The notes below the pieces were generated by a model, which was given only the letters and a program-made list of their open reading frames with translations, did no database searches and had not been told where the DNA came from. Shown piece by piece: positions 12,224-21,821 of a stretch of 64,000 nucleotides of DNA. Numbering within the stretch: position 1 is the first letter of the stretch; every line of letters begins with the position of its first letter. The DNA comes from Galaxea fascicularis (Eukaryota; Cnidaria; Anthozoa; Scleractinia; Euphylliidae), in assembly GCA_948470475.1 (NCBI GenBank), contig OX419336.1:34459415-34523414 (forward strand), given 5' to 3'. Made by a program: the position numbers and the translations under genes.

Positions 12224-14125
12224 ACTGAAATTCGCCAGCGACACTCCAAATACATTTCTTTTGAGAAAAAAACAATTCGCCACATCCTTTCGCCGACTGT
12301 TTTTTTTATGCTTCCGCCTCCTCTGCCAGAAACAAACGTCTTGCATGGCATTGTGGGATGTGTAAGTAGCCGCGCCTCAACTGCTCCAGCACGGGCAAGC
12401 CATGATTATTTTCCGCAGTTTAACTATTTTGCTATCGACTTTCAATATTCATAGGCCTCATGACTTCCAGGCAATTTTTAACTCCATATACTTATTTCTG
12501 GAGGCCAGTACCTATTTTTTTCTCTATTTTATAAGTATTGTATACAGCAGCAGGAGCTAACGTAAAATAAAGTTTTTGTTGTTGTTGTTGTTGTTGTTGT
12601 TGTTCATTGTCAAACATTTACAAATTGTTCATTTCAGATTCTAATATATATCTAAAATTCATGTCCTTGGTGGTTTCGTTTCGTTTATCTACAACCATAT
12701 CATACAACAACAATGACCGTACTGCTGGTTATTACTTTGGACAGTTAGAGATACATCCGAATGCCACGTGAGTTGCATTGTGGACAGTGAAGAACAGTAG
12801 CCTGAGTGGCAAGGGTTCGAAGGGGAAGGAGAGGGGGAATACATGCGCGCGGGCCCTTTGCGCTCTCACGCACCCAATTTTTCCCTTCCCCTCCCCTTCA
12901 AACGTTTGACACGCAGGCTATGAAGATAGAGAAGTATCGAAGGTTTCGCTGTGCGAAAAAATGTCTTGAAAATACACTTTCAAATGATCTGAAATTATTT
13001 CATTGCATATGAAAAATAAGGGCAAGAATGAGAAAAGCTATAGAGTGAATTTCGTCAATTTTCTTGAACGGGTCTTCTTGGTGTTGCACCTATCTCAGTC
13101 CATCCATTTTTGACTCCCATCCATCACTGCATAGAAATGCCAGTAAACTTTACTTGTTCTGAAAGCTTTCCTGCTCAGGTGTACGTTGACAACAGCAACG
13201 ACAGCAAAGGCAGAACCGGCATGAGACGTTTGACTATAAACAAGGAAGCACGAAAGAAAATATTGCATAGTTAGTTTCTGTTTCCACAAGAATTTATTTC
13301 CTGGTCAGTATTAGGTGTTGAATGCATAATTAATTAGGGCTTTTTGAAGTGGCGTGCATTGTACTTCACCGTCACAATCTTCAGCCATTTACTCTTAGCT
13401 TATAAATATGGAATATCCAAGATGAAAACATGTCCCGAATGTACAGCTGGCGGTTTGTGTCCCATAAAGGCAAAGGTTTGTGCTGGAGACACGGGCGTAA
13501 CAAACTTTCTTCAGTTTGCAACAGTGGTATTTGAATCACGGACCGCCACTTACCGCCAGTTACATAGGCTGATATCACTGTTGTCACTTTTAATTATTGA
13601 TGTTGTTATTGCCGATTGTGTAGCTCAGTTATCGACGATGGGTCAGATGTCAGGTTAGAATAAGATAGGCGTGCAGACCGGTGAGACCAACGGCAAGATA
13701 TGTCAGAAAACTAAGATTTAGGGCCTTTTGACTGAAACACTTAAGCCGCTCTTCGGGTCGCCAGAGATTAACCAACCTTTACCGGAAGCAAGAGGCAACA
13801 TATTCTGTAAGGCGAAGCAATTTTTTGACATGGAAACATTTTTTATTAATTCCCCCGCGAGAGCCTCCATTGTATGTCCGGGAGAATACGAAACATCTTA
13901 GATTTCTCGGATCTTAATCGCACGTTAGTCCATGTCAGACCATCTCGCTTTTACTGATTTATCATCGACTGATCCATTTGTTGGTAAAAGGAGACAATAT
14001 CAGGACAACATTGCACCGTGGAACAGTACATCAATACAGGGACTGAAGACTAGCTCGAGCCACCGAAATTTTCGATCGTCCACCAAAAATCGGCGTTTTT
14101 CAGGGTATCTGGTATTCTCCTGGAT
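12224..14125. other. Region 5' of the Fes/Fer gene, no gene seen
   Basis: Contains the probable promoter and 5' UTR of the Fes/Fer gene (first few hundred bases) and a (TTG)n microsatellite at about 12575-12605. Several short ORFs occur on both strands, but none shows a recognisable domain, convincing splice context or codon bias. Confidence 0.5.
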
Positions 14126-14247
14126 TATTCATTCATTCATTCATTCATTCATTCATTCATTCATTCATTCATTCATTCATTCATTCACTCATTCATTCAT
14201 TCATTCATTCATTCATTTATTCATTCATTCATTGCATTCATTCATTT
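14126..14247 (+). repeat. (ATTC)n microsatellite
   Basis: About 30 near-perfect ATTC tetramers with a few substitutions (CATTCACTCATT, ATTTATTC). It generates a spurious open frame of repeating Phe-Ile-His-Ser. Confidence 0.95.
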
Positions 14248-14339
14248 TTTGTTTTGACATCTAGACAGATTCGTATTTTTCTTTATCGGCTCTGAAGGAC
14301 TAATTTAATCTAGTATTTACAAAAATTTGGTATTATCAA

Positions 14340-15050
14340 CAGAGTTTATAGTGTAAATTGACCACCGTGCAGTGATTCTAAAAGCTGACGTAGCCTTTCG
14401 TCAGAGGGAATCGAGGAATTATGGGTTGTGTGTAGTTTTTATAGCGGAGTAGGAGCTACGCTATTGGCCAGGGTAACATGGCAACGTGAAAAATAGGAAT
14501 ACCGATTAGTTAAATAAAAAGGTTCGTTGATACCGTGGGTATTAAGGGTGCTGATCTGGAAGATGAATTTTTGTTCCAGATTCTTGCGGCTTTCCGTCGT
14601 ACCTTGATGCCGGGAAAAGCCGCAGATAGCCATGTGTTGTTTGGAGTGGTTAAGAAGATTAAAATGACGAGCGACTCTTTGTCATTCTTTTCAACATCGC
14701 GAAGGTCCTGTCTCGCCATTGTATAATTTATTGCATAACGTACAGGTTATGCAATAAATGACATTTGCGGAGGTACATGTGAAACGATCGGTGATCTTAA
14801 CAGATCGTTTAGGTCCCGATATTTTGCTAGTGTTAAGAGTGAAAGGACAAGTTTTACATCGTGAGCGTGCGCAGATGAAAGTGCGGGTTGCTCATTAGTT
14901 TTAAATGCGCTTCTAACTAAAAAGTTGCCTACGGTTTTGTCGCGTTTGAATGAAATTAGTGGAGGTTGCGAAAAGATTCTACCAGTCTGCACCGTGTAAC
15001 ATAGAAGGTCGAAACTTGTTCGGGAATTTGAAATTGCTGTTCCGGTTTCT
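14340..15050 (-). mobile_element. Penelope-like element (PLE) 3' fragment, frameshifted
   Basis: On the minus strand 15050-14750 reads PPLISFKRDKTVGNFLVRSAF, in shorter pieces a PLE reverse-transcriptase thumb/linker signature, followed by a degraded zinc-ribbon region. 14750-14500 gives the GIY-YIG-proximal tail (DVEKNDKE, TESRKNLEQKFIFQI, LNTHGINEPF). Frameshifts break it into overlapping pieces and the RT core is missing, so it is inactive. A related copy lies at 28500-29087. Active PLEs pair an RT with a GIY-YIG endonuclease. Confidence 0.75.
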
Positions 15051-16389
15051 GATTGTCCTATGCAGCGTTGCGTAACAAGATCGAACGAGACCAGTTCCAC
15101 GAAGTGGTGTTACATGGTGAAACTCTTGTTTTTATCATCACTGCGGTTGTTGCGACCGTTTCAGAAGTAGAAAGCGGTTCTACTTTCCGTGAAACTTGTC
15201 TCGCAACGGAAGTTCGAAAAGGTTTCAGGAAACCGACTATGTTACACGTTGCTACGATCGCTGAAACTTATTTCTCAGCGCCGTTGCACACAAGTTTCAG
15301 CTTAATTAAAGTCTCAACGTGTAACAGCGGCTTAAGTTTGTAGCGGATAGCGGAGCCGGCATCGGAGTGACGGCCGGCTTCGAAAACACATCGTAAAAGT
15401 GATATCAAGTATCCAGTCACTGACATAATTCAAGATATTCATCACAAATTTATTTTTGAGAACCTGACAGACATATATTACTTCATATTAATTCATAAAA
15501 ATCTATACGCTATTCACAATCACAAATCCAATGTGCAACAATGGACTTCAACAAAAACGCCTTTTTAGTCATACTCATCCACAGCCTCTATTCAAGGTGA
15601 TCCGGATGCAAAAAGCAAAACACAAGTTATCTTGAAATTCAAGATAATTCAATTCTTTGGGGCCAGGATAATCGGCTATCAAAACATTTTCCTGAAAAAC
15701 AGACATTTCTGGTCACTAATTTCATTGGACATTTTCGTAATTTGGTCGCCCAGGGATAAATAGGTTTTCTGTGCAACAACTCTCTCCACAAACGGTACAA
15801 ATACATACACACAGTAAAAAGCGCATAGGTAATACTTTCTAACAATTCCAGGCCACACAGTGAAAACTTGTTTGATGCGGCTGAGAATATTCCTTACCAT
15901 GTTATTTGATTACGGAACTGGCAATTAAAAATTGAGCCATATTACTCCGTTCGTCAAGGATGATTTTTTTTGCTTTACTTGATTTGATATTTTGAAACTG
16001 TAAAAGTAACGTCATCATCAAGTCATAAACCATCTTTTGCTCGCGATTGTGGCAATAAAGGGTTTTCTTGCCGGATGAGGCTGCCGGAAAAAGCATTTAA
16101 ATAAAGATGGCTAGTATTGGTCGGTTATCTCCGTTGATCGTGACAACGGAACAAAAATTCGGGCTTAAATTTATCCATTTGTTCATGCTCGAATAGTAGT
16201 AAGTATATCACTTTCCTTAAATGTTCTGATATGAACTACAACAGAGCAAATATTGATCATAAGCCCAAAACAGACACTAATTAACATCGCTACTTGATCT
16301 CACCGCCCCCATCAATTGTTCAGCCGCTGATGTTTACTGACCGCAGTTTTGGAGGTAAAGGTATTAATCGACACCGATTAAAAGGTTCT
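15051..16389. other. Intergenic, small fold-back repeat, no gene seen
   Basis: Between about 15110 and 15330 the motif TGTTACAYG and its inverse CGTGTAACA occur around several GTGAAACT copies, suggesting a small fold-back repeat. A minus-strand ORF of about 70 codons at 15679-15900 has a hydrophobic stretch but no recognisable family, so I do not call it. The last few hundred bases are the likely 3' UTR of ORF A. Confidence 0.4.
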
Positions 16390-17628
16390 CTAAGAATTTA
16401 GGAAAGGCATGCTCTTAAGTCCTTCTCCGTGCTCGCAGGAATTACAGGAACAAACTTTGGAGTGCCTTTCGTGTTCATCTTTTCCGCCTGTTCGTAAATA
16501 TCGGCACCGTCGGAGTTCTTCGACTGTTGTCGTTCTCTGTTTCGGGTCCGAACTCGATCTTTCCCTTGATAGTAAAAATTCCATAGGGTCTTTTCCTGCC
16601 ATGCTTGTTGATCTGGTCCGCGAGGGTGGCCCGATATTCCATGACTGAAGAACTTCATTCATGGTCACTTTAGGTAGCTCCAATTCTTGAACGCGATCCT
16701 CCAAACTTTGTCGGTGTGATTCGTCCCTTCTCCTAGCGCGAGTTGCTGGAGAGGCGTTCGGTGTTACTTTGTTTGGAGTTCTCGCGTTTCTTTCTGTTCC
16801 TTGCCCTTTAGATTTTGTTGCGTTGTGATTTGTTCCTCTCCTCGTAGTCTCTACAGAAGATTCCTCGGTTATTTTTTCAAGCGACGAAGTAGGTGAAACC
16901 CGTCTAGCGCGATCGTCACGTTCGCTGCCTTTGACTTGCAACAGTGAGAGATTAACTTGAGGCAGAGAATCATGTTTTAATTTCGTTGTCTTTGTTTTAG
17001 TACCCGCGGGTTTTCCAATACCTTTCCCAACCGAATACTTCGATGATTTTTCCGTAGGACTGATCCTTGGCGAACGCGAATTGTGAACTCCAGACACCCC
17101 TGCGGAAAAGTGTGTGTGGTTATCAATTTTATGTTCCGAAGTAACTACTAGCTTTTTATCAGGCGGCTTTGTTGCTGTGGCCCTCTTCAAATCTATGCTC
17201 TGAGCTCGCAGAGCCCCAGGAGCTATCTTGACTTTCTTCACCTGCGTTTGCCTGCCAGACATGTTCAAAACATTGGGTAAAACGTGTTCCATTACACGGT
17301 ACGTGTTCCGTGGTGCGAGACCATAGCGTGTTGTGATGACGTGCTTTTTCCCATCATTAGAATCTAGCAGATTTTCTTTGTTTGACTTGTAATCAGCCGT
17401 GTTGCCCAATTGACCCGGGTCAGGCTGTGGGATATCTGGTTTCAGATGAGGCATAACAGATGGACTATTCTTTAAGGCTCTTGAGTTGACGACCATGATG
17501 CTACTTTGCTGGTGCTCTCCAGTCGTGGCAAATGATCTTTTCACGGCCACTTTTACTTTCAGCGGAAAGAAAATCGTTTTCTCATTAGTTTCCCGTGGCG
17601 ATGTTACAGAAATCATTGGCGGAGTCAT
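16390..17628 (-). CDS. Unknown protein A: 412-aa, single exon, Ser/Thr-rich, C-terminal CRYLR motif
   Basis: I do not recognise the family. An uninterrupted ORF starts at the ATG at 17628 (MTPPMISVTSPRE) and ends at 16390. The composition is basic and Ser/Thr-rich with little hydrophobic content, so it is probably disordered. RxxS-type sites include RAQSIDL, SRTRSTSM and SRERSSSDP. Three features link it to ORFs B, C and D: an N-terminal PMISVT; ELPKVTMNEVLQSW at residues about 315-329 (B has RLPHISMEQVMKSW); and RRCRYLRTGGKDE at about 373-385 (C has RYCKYLRTSSLDE). After that comes a small Cys cluster, CSCNSCEHGE. There is no signal peptide or membrane segment. A real gene is likely because an open frame this long in AT-rich DNA also carries motifs conserved with neighbours. 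It could have an unseen 5' non-coding exon. Function unknown. Confidence 0.75.
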   Translation of the reverse strand: MTPPMISVTSPRETNEKTIFFPLKVKVAVKRSFATTGEHQQSSIMVVNSRALKNSPSVMPHLKPDIPQPDPGQLGNTADYKSNKENLLDSNDGKKHVITTRYGLAPRNTYRVMEHVLPNVLNMSGRQTQVKKVKIAPGALRAQSIDLKRATATKPPDKKLVVTSEHKIDNHTHFSAGVSGVHNSRSPRISPTEKSSKYSVGKGIGKPAGTKTKTTKLKHDSLPQVNLSLLQVKGSERDDRARRVSPTSSLEKITEESSVETTRRGTNHNATKSKGQGTERNARTPNKVTPNASPATRARRRDESHRQSLEDRVQELELPKVTMNEVLQSWNIGPPSRTRSTSMAGKDPMEFLLSRERSSSDPKQRTTTVEELRRCRYLRTGGKDEHERHSKVCSCNSCEHGEGLKSMPFLNS

Positions 17629-18861
17629 GGTGTCCTCGAATCTCGGTCCCAGTGATTCTCAGTGAAAGATCAATGGTAAACACAACTTTACAGAACGCAA
17701 TTTAGATCTCCTAATGAGAGACAATCCTCGACTAAAGTCAGTTCAGTTTTCCCCGCTGATTTCTCTTTTCTAGCCCGCAGTGGTTCAACTGTTTTGCTCG
17801 CGTCTTTTATACAGATTCAAAGGGTTGTGTTATTTTTAGCGGATATTACATCAAGATTCAAACATGCGATCATTTCAGCAACTTCTAGAATGTTTCCGCT
17901 GTATGAAAAAAGCAATACGCCCTTGTTGTGTCAACAAATTGTTTGGCATCATTCACGTATTACCAAAAGCCCAGTCCAAATATTGACATACCATGACGGT
18001 CAAACTGTACCGGGATAATCAATTAAAATAGTCTTACTGAAGATGGAGGCTGACGCGTGAAATGAAATCAGAACAAAAAAAAACCACCGGACGCTCCTAT
18101 TTCAGTTCTGATAGATTCCCGTTGTCCAGAGGGGGTTGGACACGGTCCGAAAGGCGTCGTGGTTGAAGCAATCAACTAATCACATCACAGCATCTGTTCG
18201 TTGCTCTTCTCAGAGGAAATGACCACACGCAAGAAATCGAAAGTTTATTCGCATATTTTTCAAGAACTGCTGGGTTTTTAGTGCAAGAAAATAGTCAAAA
18301 TGAAAGATAGGTTCTTTAGATACTGTATATTGTGTTTTCTTGCAACCATCTTTACTGACTTTGTTATTATTTAAATTCCTCGTGCGGCTGTCCAATGTGG
18401 TCGCTTTTGCCCACATTGTGTATTCACCCAACGCGTTCGATTCTAGAGCTGATATCGTGCGGGTTCTAGCCCAGTAAATTTCATCATCTAATGAAGAAAA
18501 GGCTAATCTTTGGTTTTAGGCTATTGAACCCCATTGAACCACTCAACGTTTTCTGTCATTTGCGAGCAAAGTTTTCTGATTTTTACGGCTGTAAACACGA
18601 GCACGATCGTTGCGAATATATGCCGGATTGAGTACTCTCAAACTGAAAATAGCTGAATTGTCTTCAAGTTGCTACGACGTTTTTAGGTCAAGGCGTCTTA
18701 TTGACTGGAAAAAACGCCGTTTCATGTATATAGAAAGCTAAATTTTGTTACAATAAGCCGGTGGGTTGGTTTCCCAATTTTAATTCTTTTTCTCAGTCTT
18801 AAGGACCCTTCTGTAAATCACTGGCTTCAGTGAAGTTGGCTTCCTTAATAAAGACTATTAT
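17629..18861. other. Intergenic upstream of ORF A, no gene seen
   Basis: Presumed 5' flank of ORF A on the minus strand. I see only short ORFs with no domain or splice pattern. Confidence 0.4.
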
Positions 18862-19033
18862 GAGGGTCCCCTATACTTTTTTCGTGAAACGTGATTGGGA
18901 CTATTTTTGATTCGTGATTGCTGATATTTGCTTTATCGTGAACGTGAACGAATTTTGGGAGTTATCCGTGACGCGTGAACAGTCTCAATATTTTTACGTG
19001 AATGCATTTTCCAAAGTGGTATAGGGGACCCTC
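18862..19033. mobile_element. MITE with TIR GAGGGTCCCCTATAC and 6-bp target duplication, copy 1
   Basis: Starts GAGGGTCCCCTATAC and ends GTATAGGGGACCCTC, perfect 15-bp inverted repeats. It is flanked on both sides by TATTAT, a 6-bp target-site duplication. The interior carries repeated GTGAAACGTGATT / CGTGAACGTGAACG motifs. It is the same family as 60138-60348, which has its own different 6-bp duplication. Non-autonomous, 172 bp. Confidence 0.85.
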
Positions 19034-20021
19034 TATTATCATACATTCATTTTTGTTTTCTTATTACCTCTAGGTTAAACATCTAAATGTGACTGCAGTC
19101 TCTGCTTTTGGCCATACATCTTCAAGGATTTCCACCAGGTATGGGCTCCTGATTTCAACATATTTCCAAAATATGTTATAATTTCTTTAACCGTCTCTTG
19201 TCTCATGCATTCATATAAATGGTATTACTTTATCTTGATTGGTTTTGCTTTGTAAAGCATAAATGCAGGTGTGAAAAATGAGTTCAAGTTAGTGCCATGT
19301 GTTTATTCAGGGTTTGTTGCCTGACTTGGTTCATATATATTACAGTGAAGTAGATTGAGATATTATCCACTGACAAAGAATAAACATGCAACTTAAAGCA
19401 ACAGAATATTGTTTAATGACCTACCTGTAACTTGAGCACAAGCAAATATAGTTTCGCACTGAAATTAATGTTCACCCGGTGTCTAAAACGGGTCTGCCAA
19501 ATGTGCGAGCCAGCGGCCATGCGAGTCAAGCGAGCCACGGTTTTAACATGAGATAATGAACAAAAACATGTTTGAAGTGATGCATCAGTATCCATCGCGT
19601 GGAATGGAAAGTTGTGCAAATTTCGCTGAAAAACAATGTATAAGACGCGTATTGATTGTAAAACGATTTACTCCAGAACATCGTGAAATATGGATAAGAT
19701 AATGCCACAATCGGAACTCACCTCCGAACCCTGGATTTGTTTTTAAACTTGTTTTACTTGAAGCCATATTTTTGCTCGCTTGGGAAAAGGAAATGTGAGA
19801 ACCTATTTTCGGACCGCCGGATTGTCAAGGTCGAATATTGTGGAACAAAAGAAGCGTAAGGGTAATTATACCCTATAAATTACTTCTTTTGAAGCTGGCA
19901 ATGGAAGAAAACTACGTTAAAAGGAATTTACTCTCGATACTGATTTCGAGCCTAGCCTCCCTTTTTCCGAACCTATTTTATTTAGTGAGTATTTTTTTTC
20001 TTGATCGAACCATATCTTCAT

Positions 20022-20217
20022 GGCTCGCATGACTCGCACCATGGCTCGCTTGGCTCGCACCGGCTGGCTCGCACCGGCTGGCTCGCTTGGCTCGCACCAG
20101 CTGGCTCGCTCGGCTCGCACCCTGGCCGCTTGGTTCGCCTTGTGACTCGCTTCAGTGTGACTCGCTTGACTCGTATGGCTCGCACCGTGACTCGCATGGC
20201 TCGCTGGCTCGCAGATT
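20022..20217 (+). repeat. Degenerate TGGCTCGCA minisatellite
   Basis: About 18 to 20 imperfect copies of a 9-11-bp unit close to TGGCTCGCA(CC). A shorter patch of the same motif lies in inverse orientation at about 19503-19541 (GCGAGCCAGCGGCC, CAAGCGAGCCACGG). The open frame through it is a repeat artefact. Confidence 0.8.
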
Positions 20218-20320
20218 GGTAAGACTCGTCTAAAACTCTACACTCTCATTGGCATGCTGTCATAATTTTCAGGCTGCTATTTCAGTCAGCCATGCCCCTG
20301 ATAATATAAATATAGAGTCT

Positions 20321-20751
20321 GGCACCCAACGAGAAACTTCGAGAAACATTTGTTCGGGAGAGTCTACCCGTTCTAAGACTTTCGGGTACTGCATTGCCAA
20401 AAAGCTACTGCATGATTTCTTACCTAAAACATCACATAAAAGATTCGCAACCAGGGAAATTCAGGGGAAAATAGTCCCTCAGATTTTCGGAAGGGAAATT
20501 TTTGCAATTTTTGGCTCTTAAAAAGGTCGCCTAGCATTTTCGGGTAAGCAAACAGTTCGCAGAGAAGTTATTCGAAGGTAACGTTCAGCTAGCAATTTCG
20601 GAAATGAAGATATCGTTCCCTGAAAATTTCGGGCACTTCAATTTTCTTTTCTAGCTGATTAAAACAACTGTTTAAAGAGCTTTAAATATTACAAGGAACC
20701 TAGAAATAACCCTTAAAGGTTTTTCTGCTCAAGTTGCTCGTTGGGTGCTCC
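20321..20751. repeat. Fold-back element with GCACCCAACGAG termini
   Basis: Left end GGCACCCAACGAGAAACTT and right end AAGTTGCTCGTTGGGTGCTCC are imperfect inverted copies. The interior contains several TTTCGG(G) repeats. Non-coding; superfamily not assigned. Confidence 0.6.
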
Positions 20752-21282
20752 TGTATTACGGCCTTTTTGCAAGGTTGCCACTGGAAGATGTTCACAATGT
20801 CAGAGTTCCATATACCTTTCAGAGTCCGGGAATCACTTGTCAGTAGACAAGGCTATTCCCATATCTTCTTTCTCGACAACTCAGTGTGTTGGATCAGATC
20901 CAGCTTTCTTGGGCTTTTGACCCAGGTTTGAGGTCCGCACTGCTTGAAGGTTCGTTACAACTGAATTCACTCGATAATTGCCTTGCGGGCCGTGTCCAAC
21001 CTCCTCTGCCCGTCGTCTATGAAACTTAATTCAGTGCTGCTTTTGAAACGCGCGTTACAGCATAGACTCAGCCGGTCAAGGGTGTAAATTCTCTAAATTA
21101 AAACACCAAATGACCGGCAGCCCGATATTTAACCTGACAAATTCAGAAAATATGAGGAATTTCTCCGATCTAGTCTGAAGCGTGAGCCGTCCCCTCGCCC
21201 CAACCCACCGTTGGGAGCAGGTCAATTGTAGGTTCATAGTCGGTTCCCGTGAAAGTGAAGAATGTGGGAATCACGTTAGTGG

Positions 21283-21287
21283 CTTCA

Positions 21288-21335
<48 letters not shown>

Positions 21336-21425
21336 GAACCTCGTTGACGTCCTGAATTTTTTTCAGGCTTCTTTACGCAATTACATATAATTGCGTACAC
21401 AACTGCGAGGATCAGTCTTCATTTG
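21283..21425 (+). mobile_element. tRNA-derived SINE
   Basis: A tRNA-like head has an A box (AGCTCAGTTGGTTAGAGC) and a B box (GGTTCGAACC). A 5-bp T stem and a plausible anticodon stem with GGT in the anticodon position can be drawn, but position 33 is C instead of T and the acceptor stem is imperfect, so a functional tRNA is unlikely. It runs directly into CCTGAATTTTTTTCAGG and a unique tail, the layout of a Pol III-transcribed SINE. It lies between ORF A and the 3' end of ORF B. Confidence 0.7.
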
Positions 21426-21821
21426 AAAAAAGGTTCTTATAAAACAAAAAGAGTGTATGTTCCGCAGAATAAGGAGATCTACTCCCGCATCCACTTTGAG
21501 TGCTCTTCACAACTGAGGGCTTCATTTAAAACTTTACTTTCAGCCTTGTTAACCGTAATGGTAATAAGGATATTAATCGATCCCGAAGGCAAAAAGTGCA
21601 ATCTATGCATTTTTCAGAGCTTTAAAAGACGAAGCCTTTAATAAATTTTCCTTTCAGCTTCTAAAAGAAGACCTAATAAGAAAATGTTCGCGCTTTTCTT
21701 TATATATGTTAATAGCTTAAACTGTCTTGAACTATACTGTAAAACGACAACAGAAAGATTTTCAGGTCATTGGCGTCCACAAACAGCAGGAAACGAGGAG
21801 AAAAGGGAAAACGGTTTTACA

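Noticed and set aside
13344..13658. 104-codon ORF with a hydrophobic start and Cys pairs
   Set aside because: No domain, no splice context, and a similar-length ORF on the opposite strand; likely chance.
13932..14264. 110-codon ORF rich in Phe-Ile-His-Ser
   Set aside because: It is a translation of the (ATTC)n microsatellite.
15679..15900. 73-codon minus-strand ORF with a hydrophobic segment
   Set aside because: No family resemblance and it overlaps another frame of equal length; could be 3' UTR of ORF A.
20001..20222. 73-codon ORF in the Arg/Leu/Ala-rich stretch
   Set aside because: Created by the TGGCTCGCA minisatellite.
21285..21355. Functional tRNA-Thr gene
   Set aside because: The acceptor stem is imperfect, position 33 is C, and it continues into a SINE-like tail.
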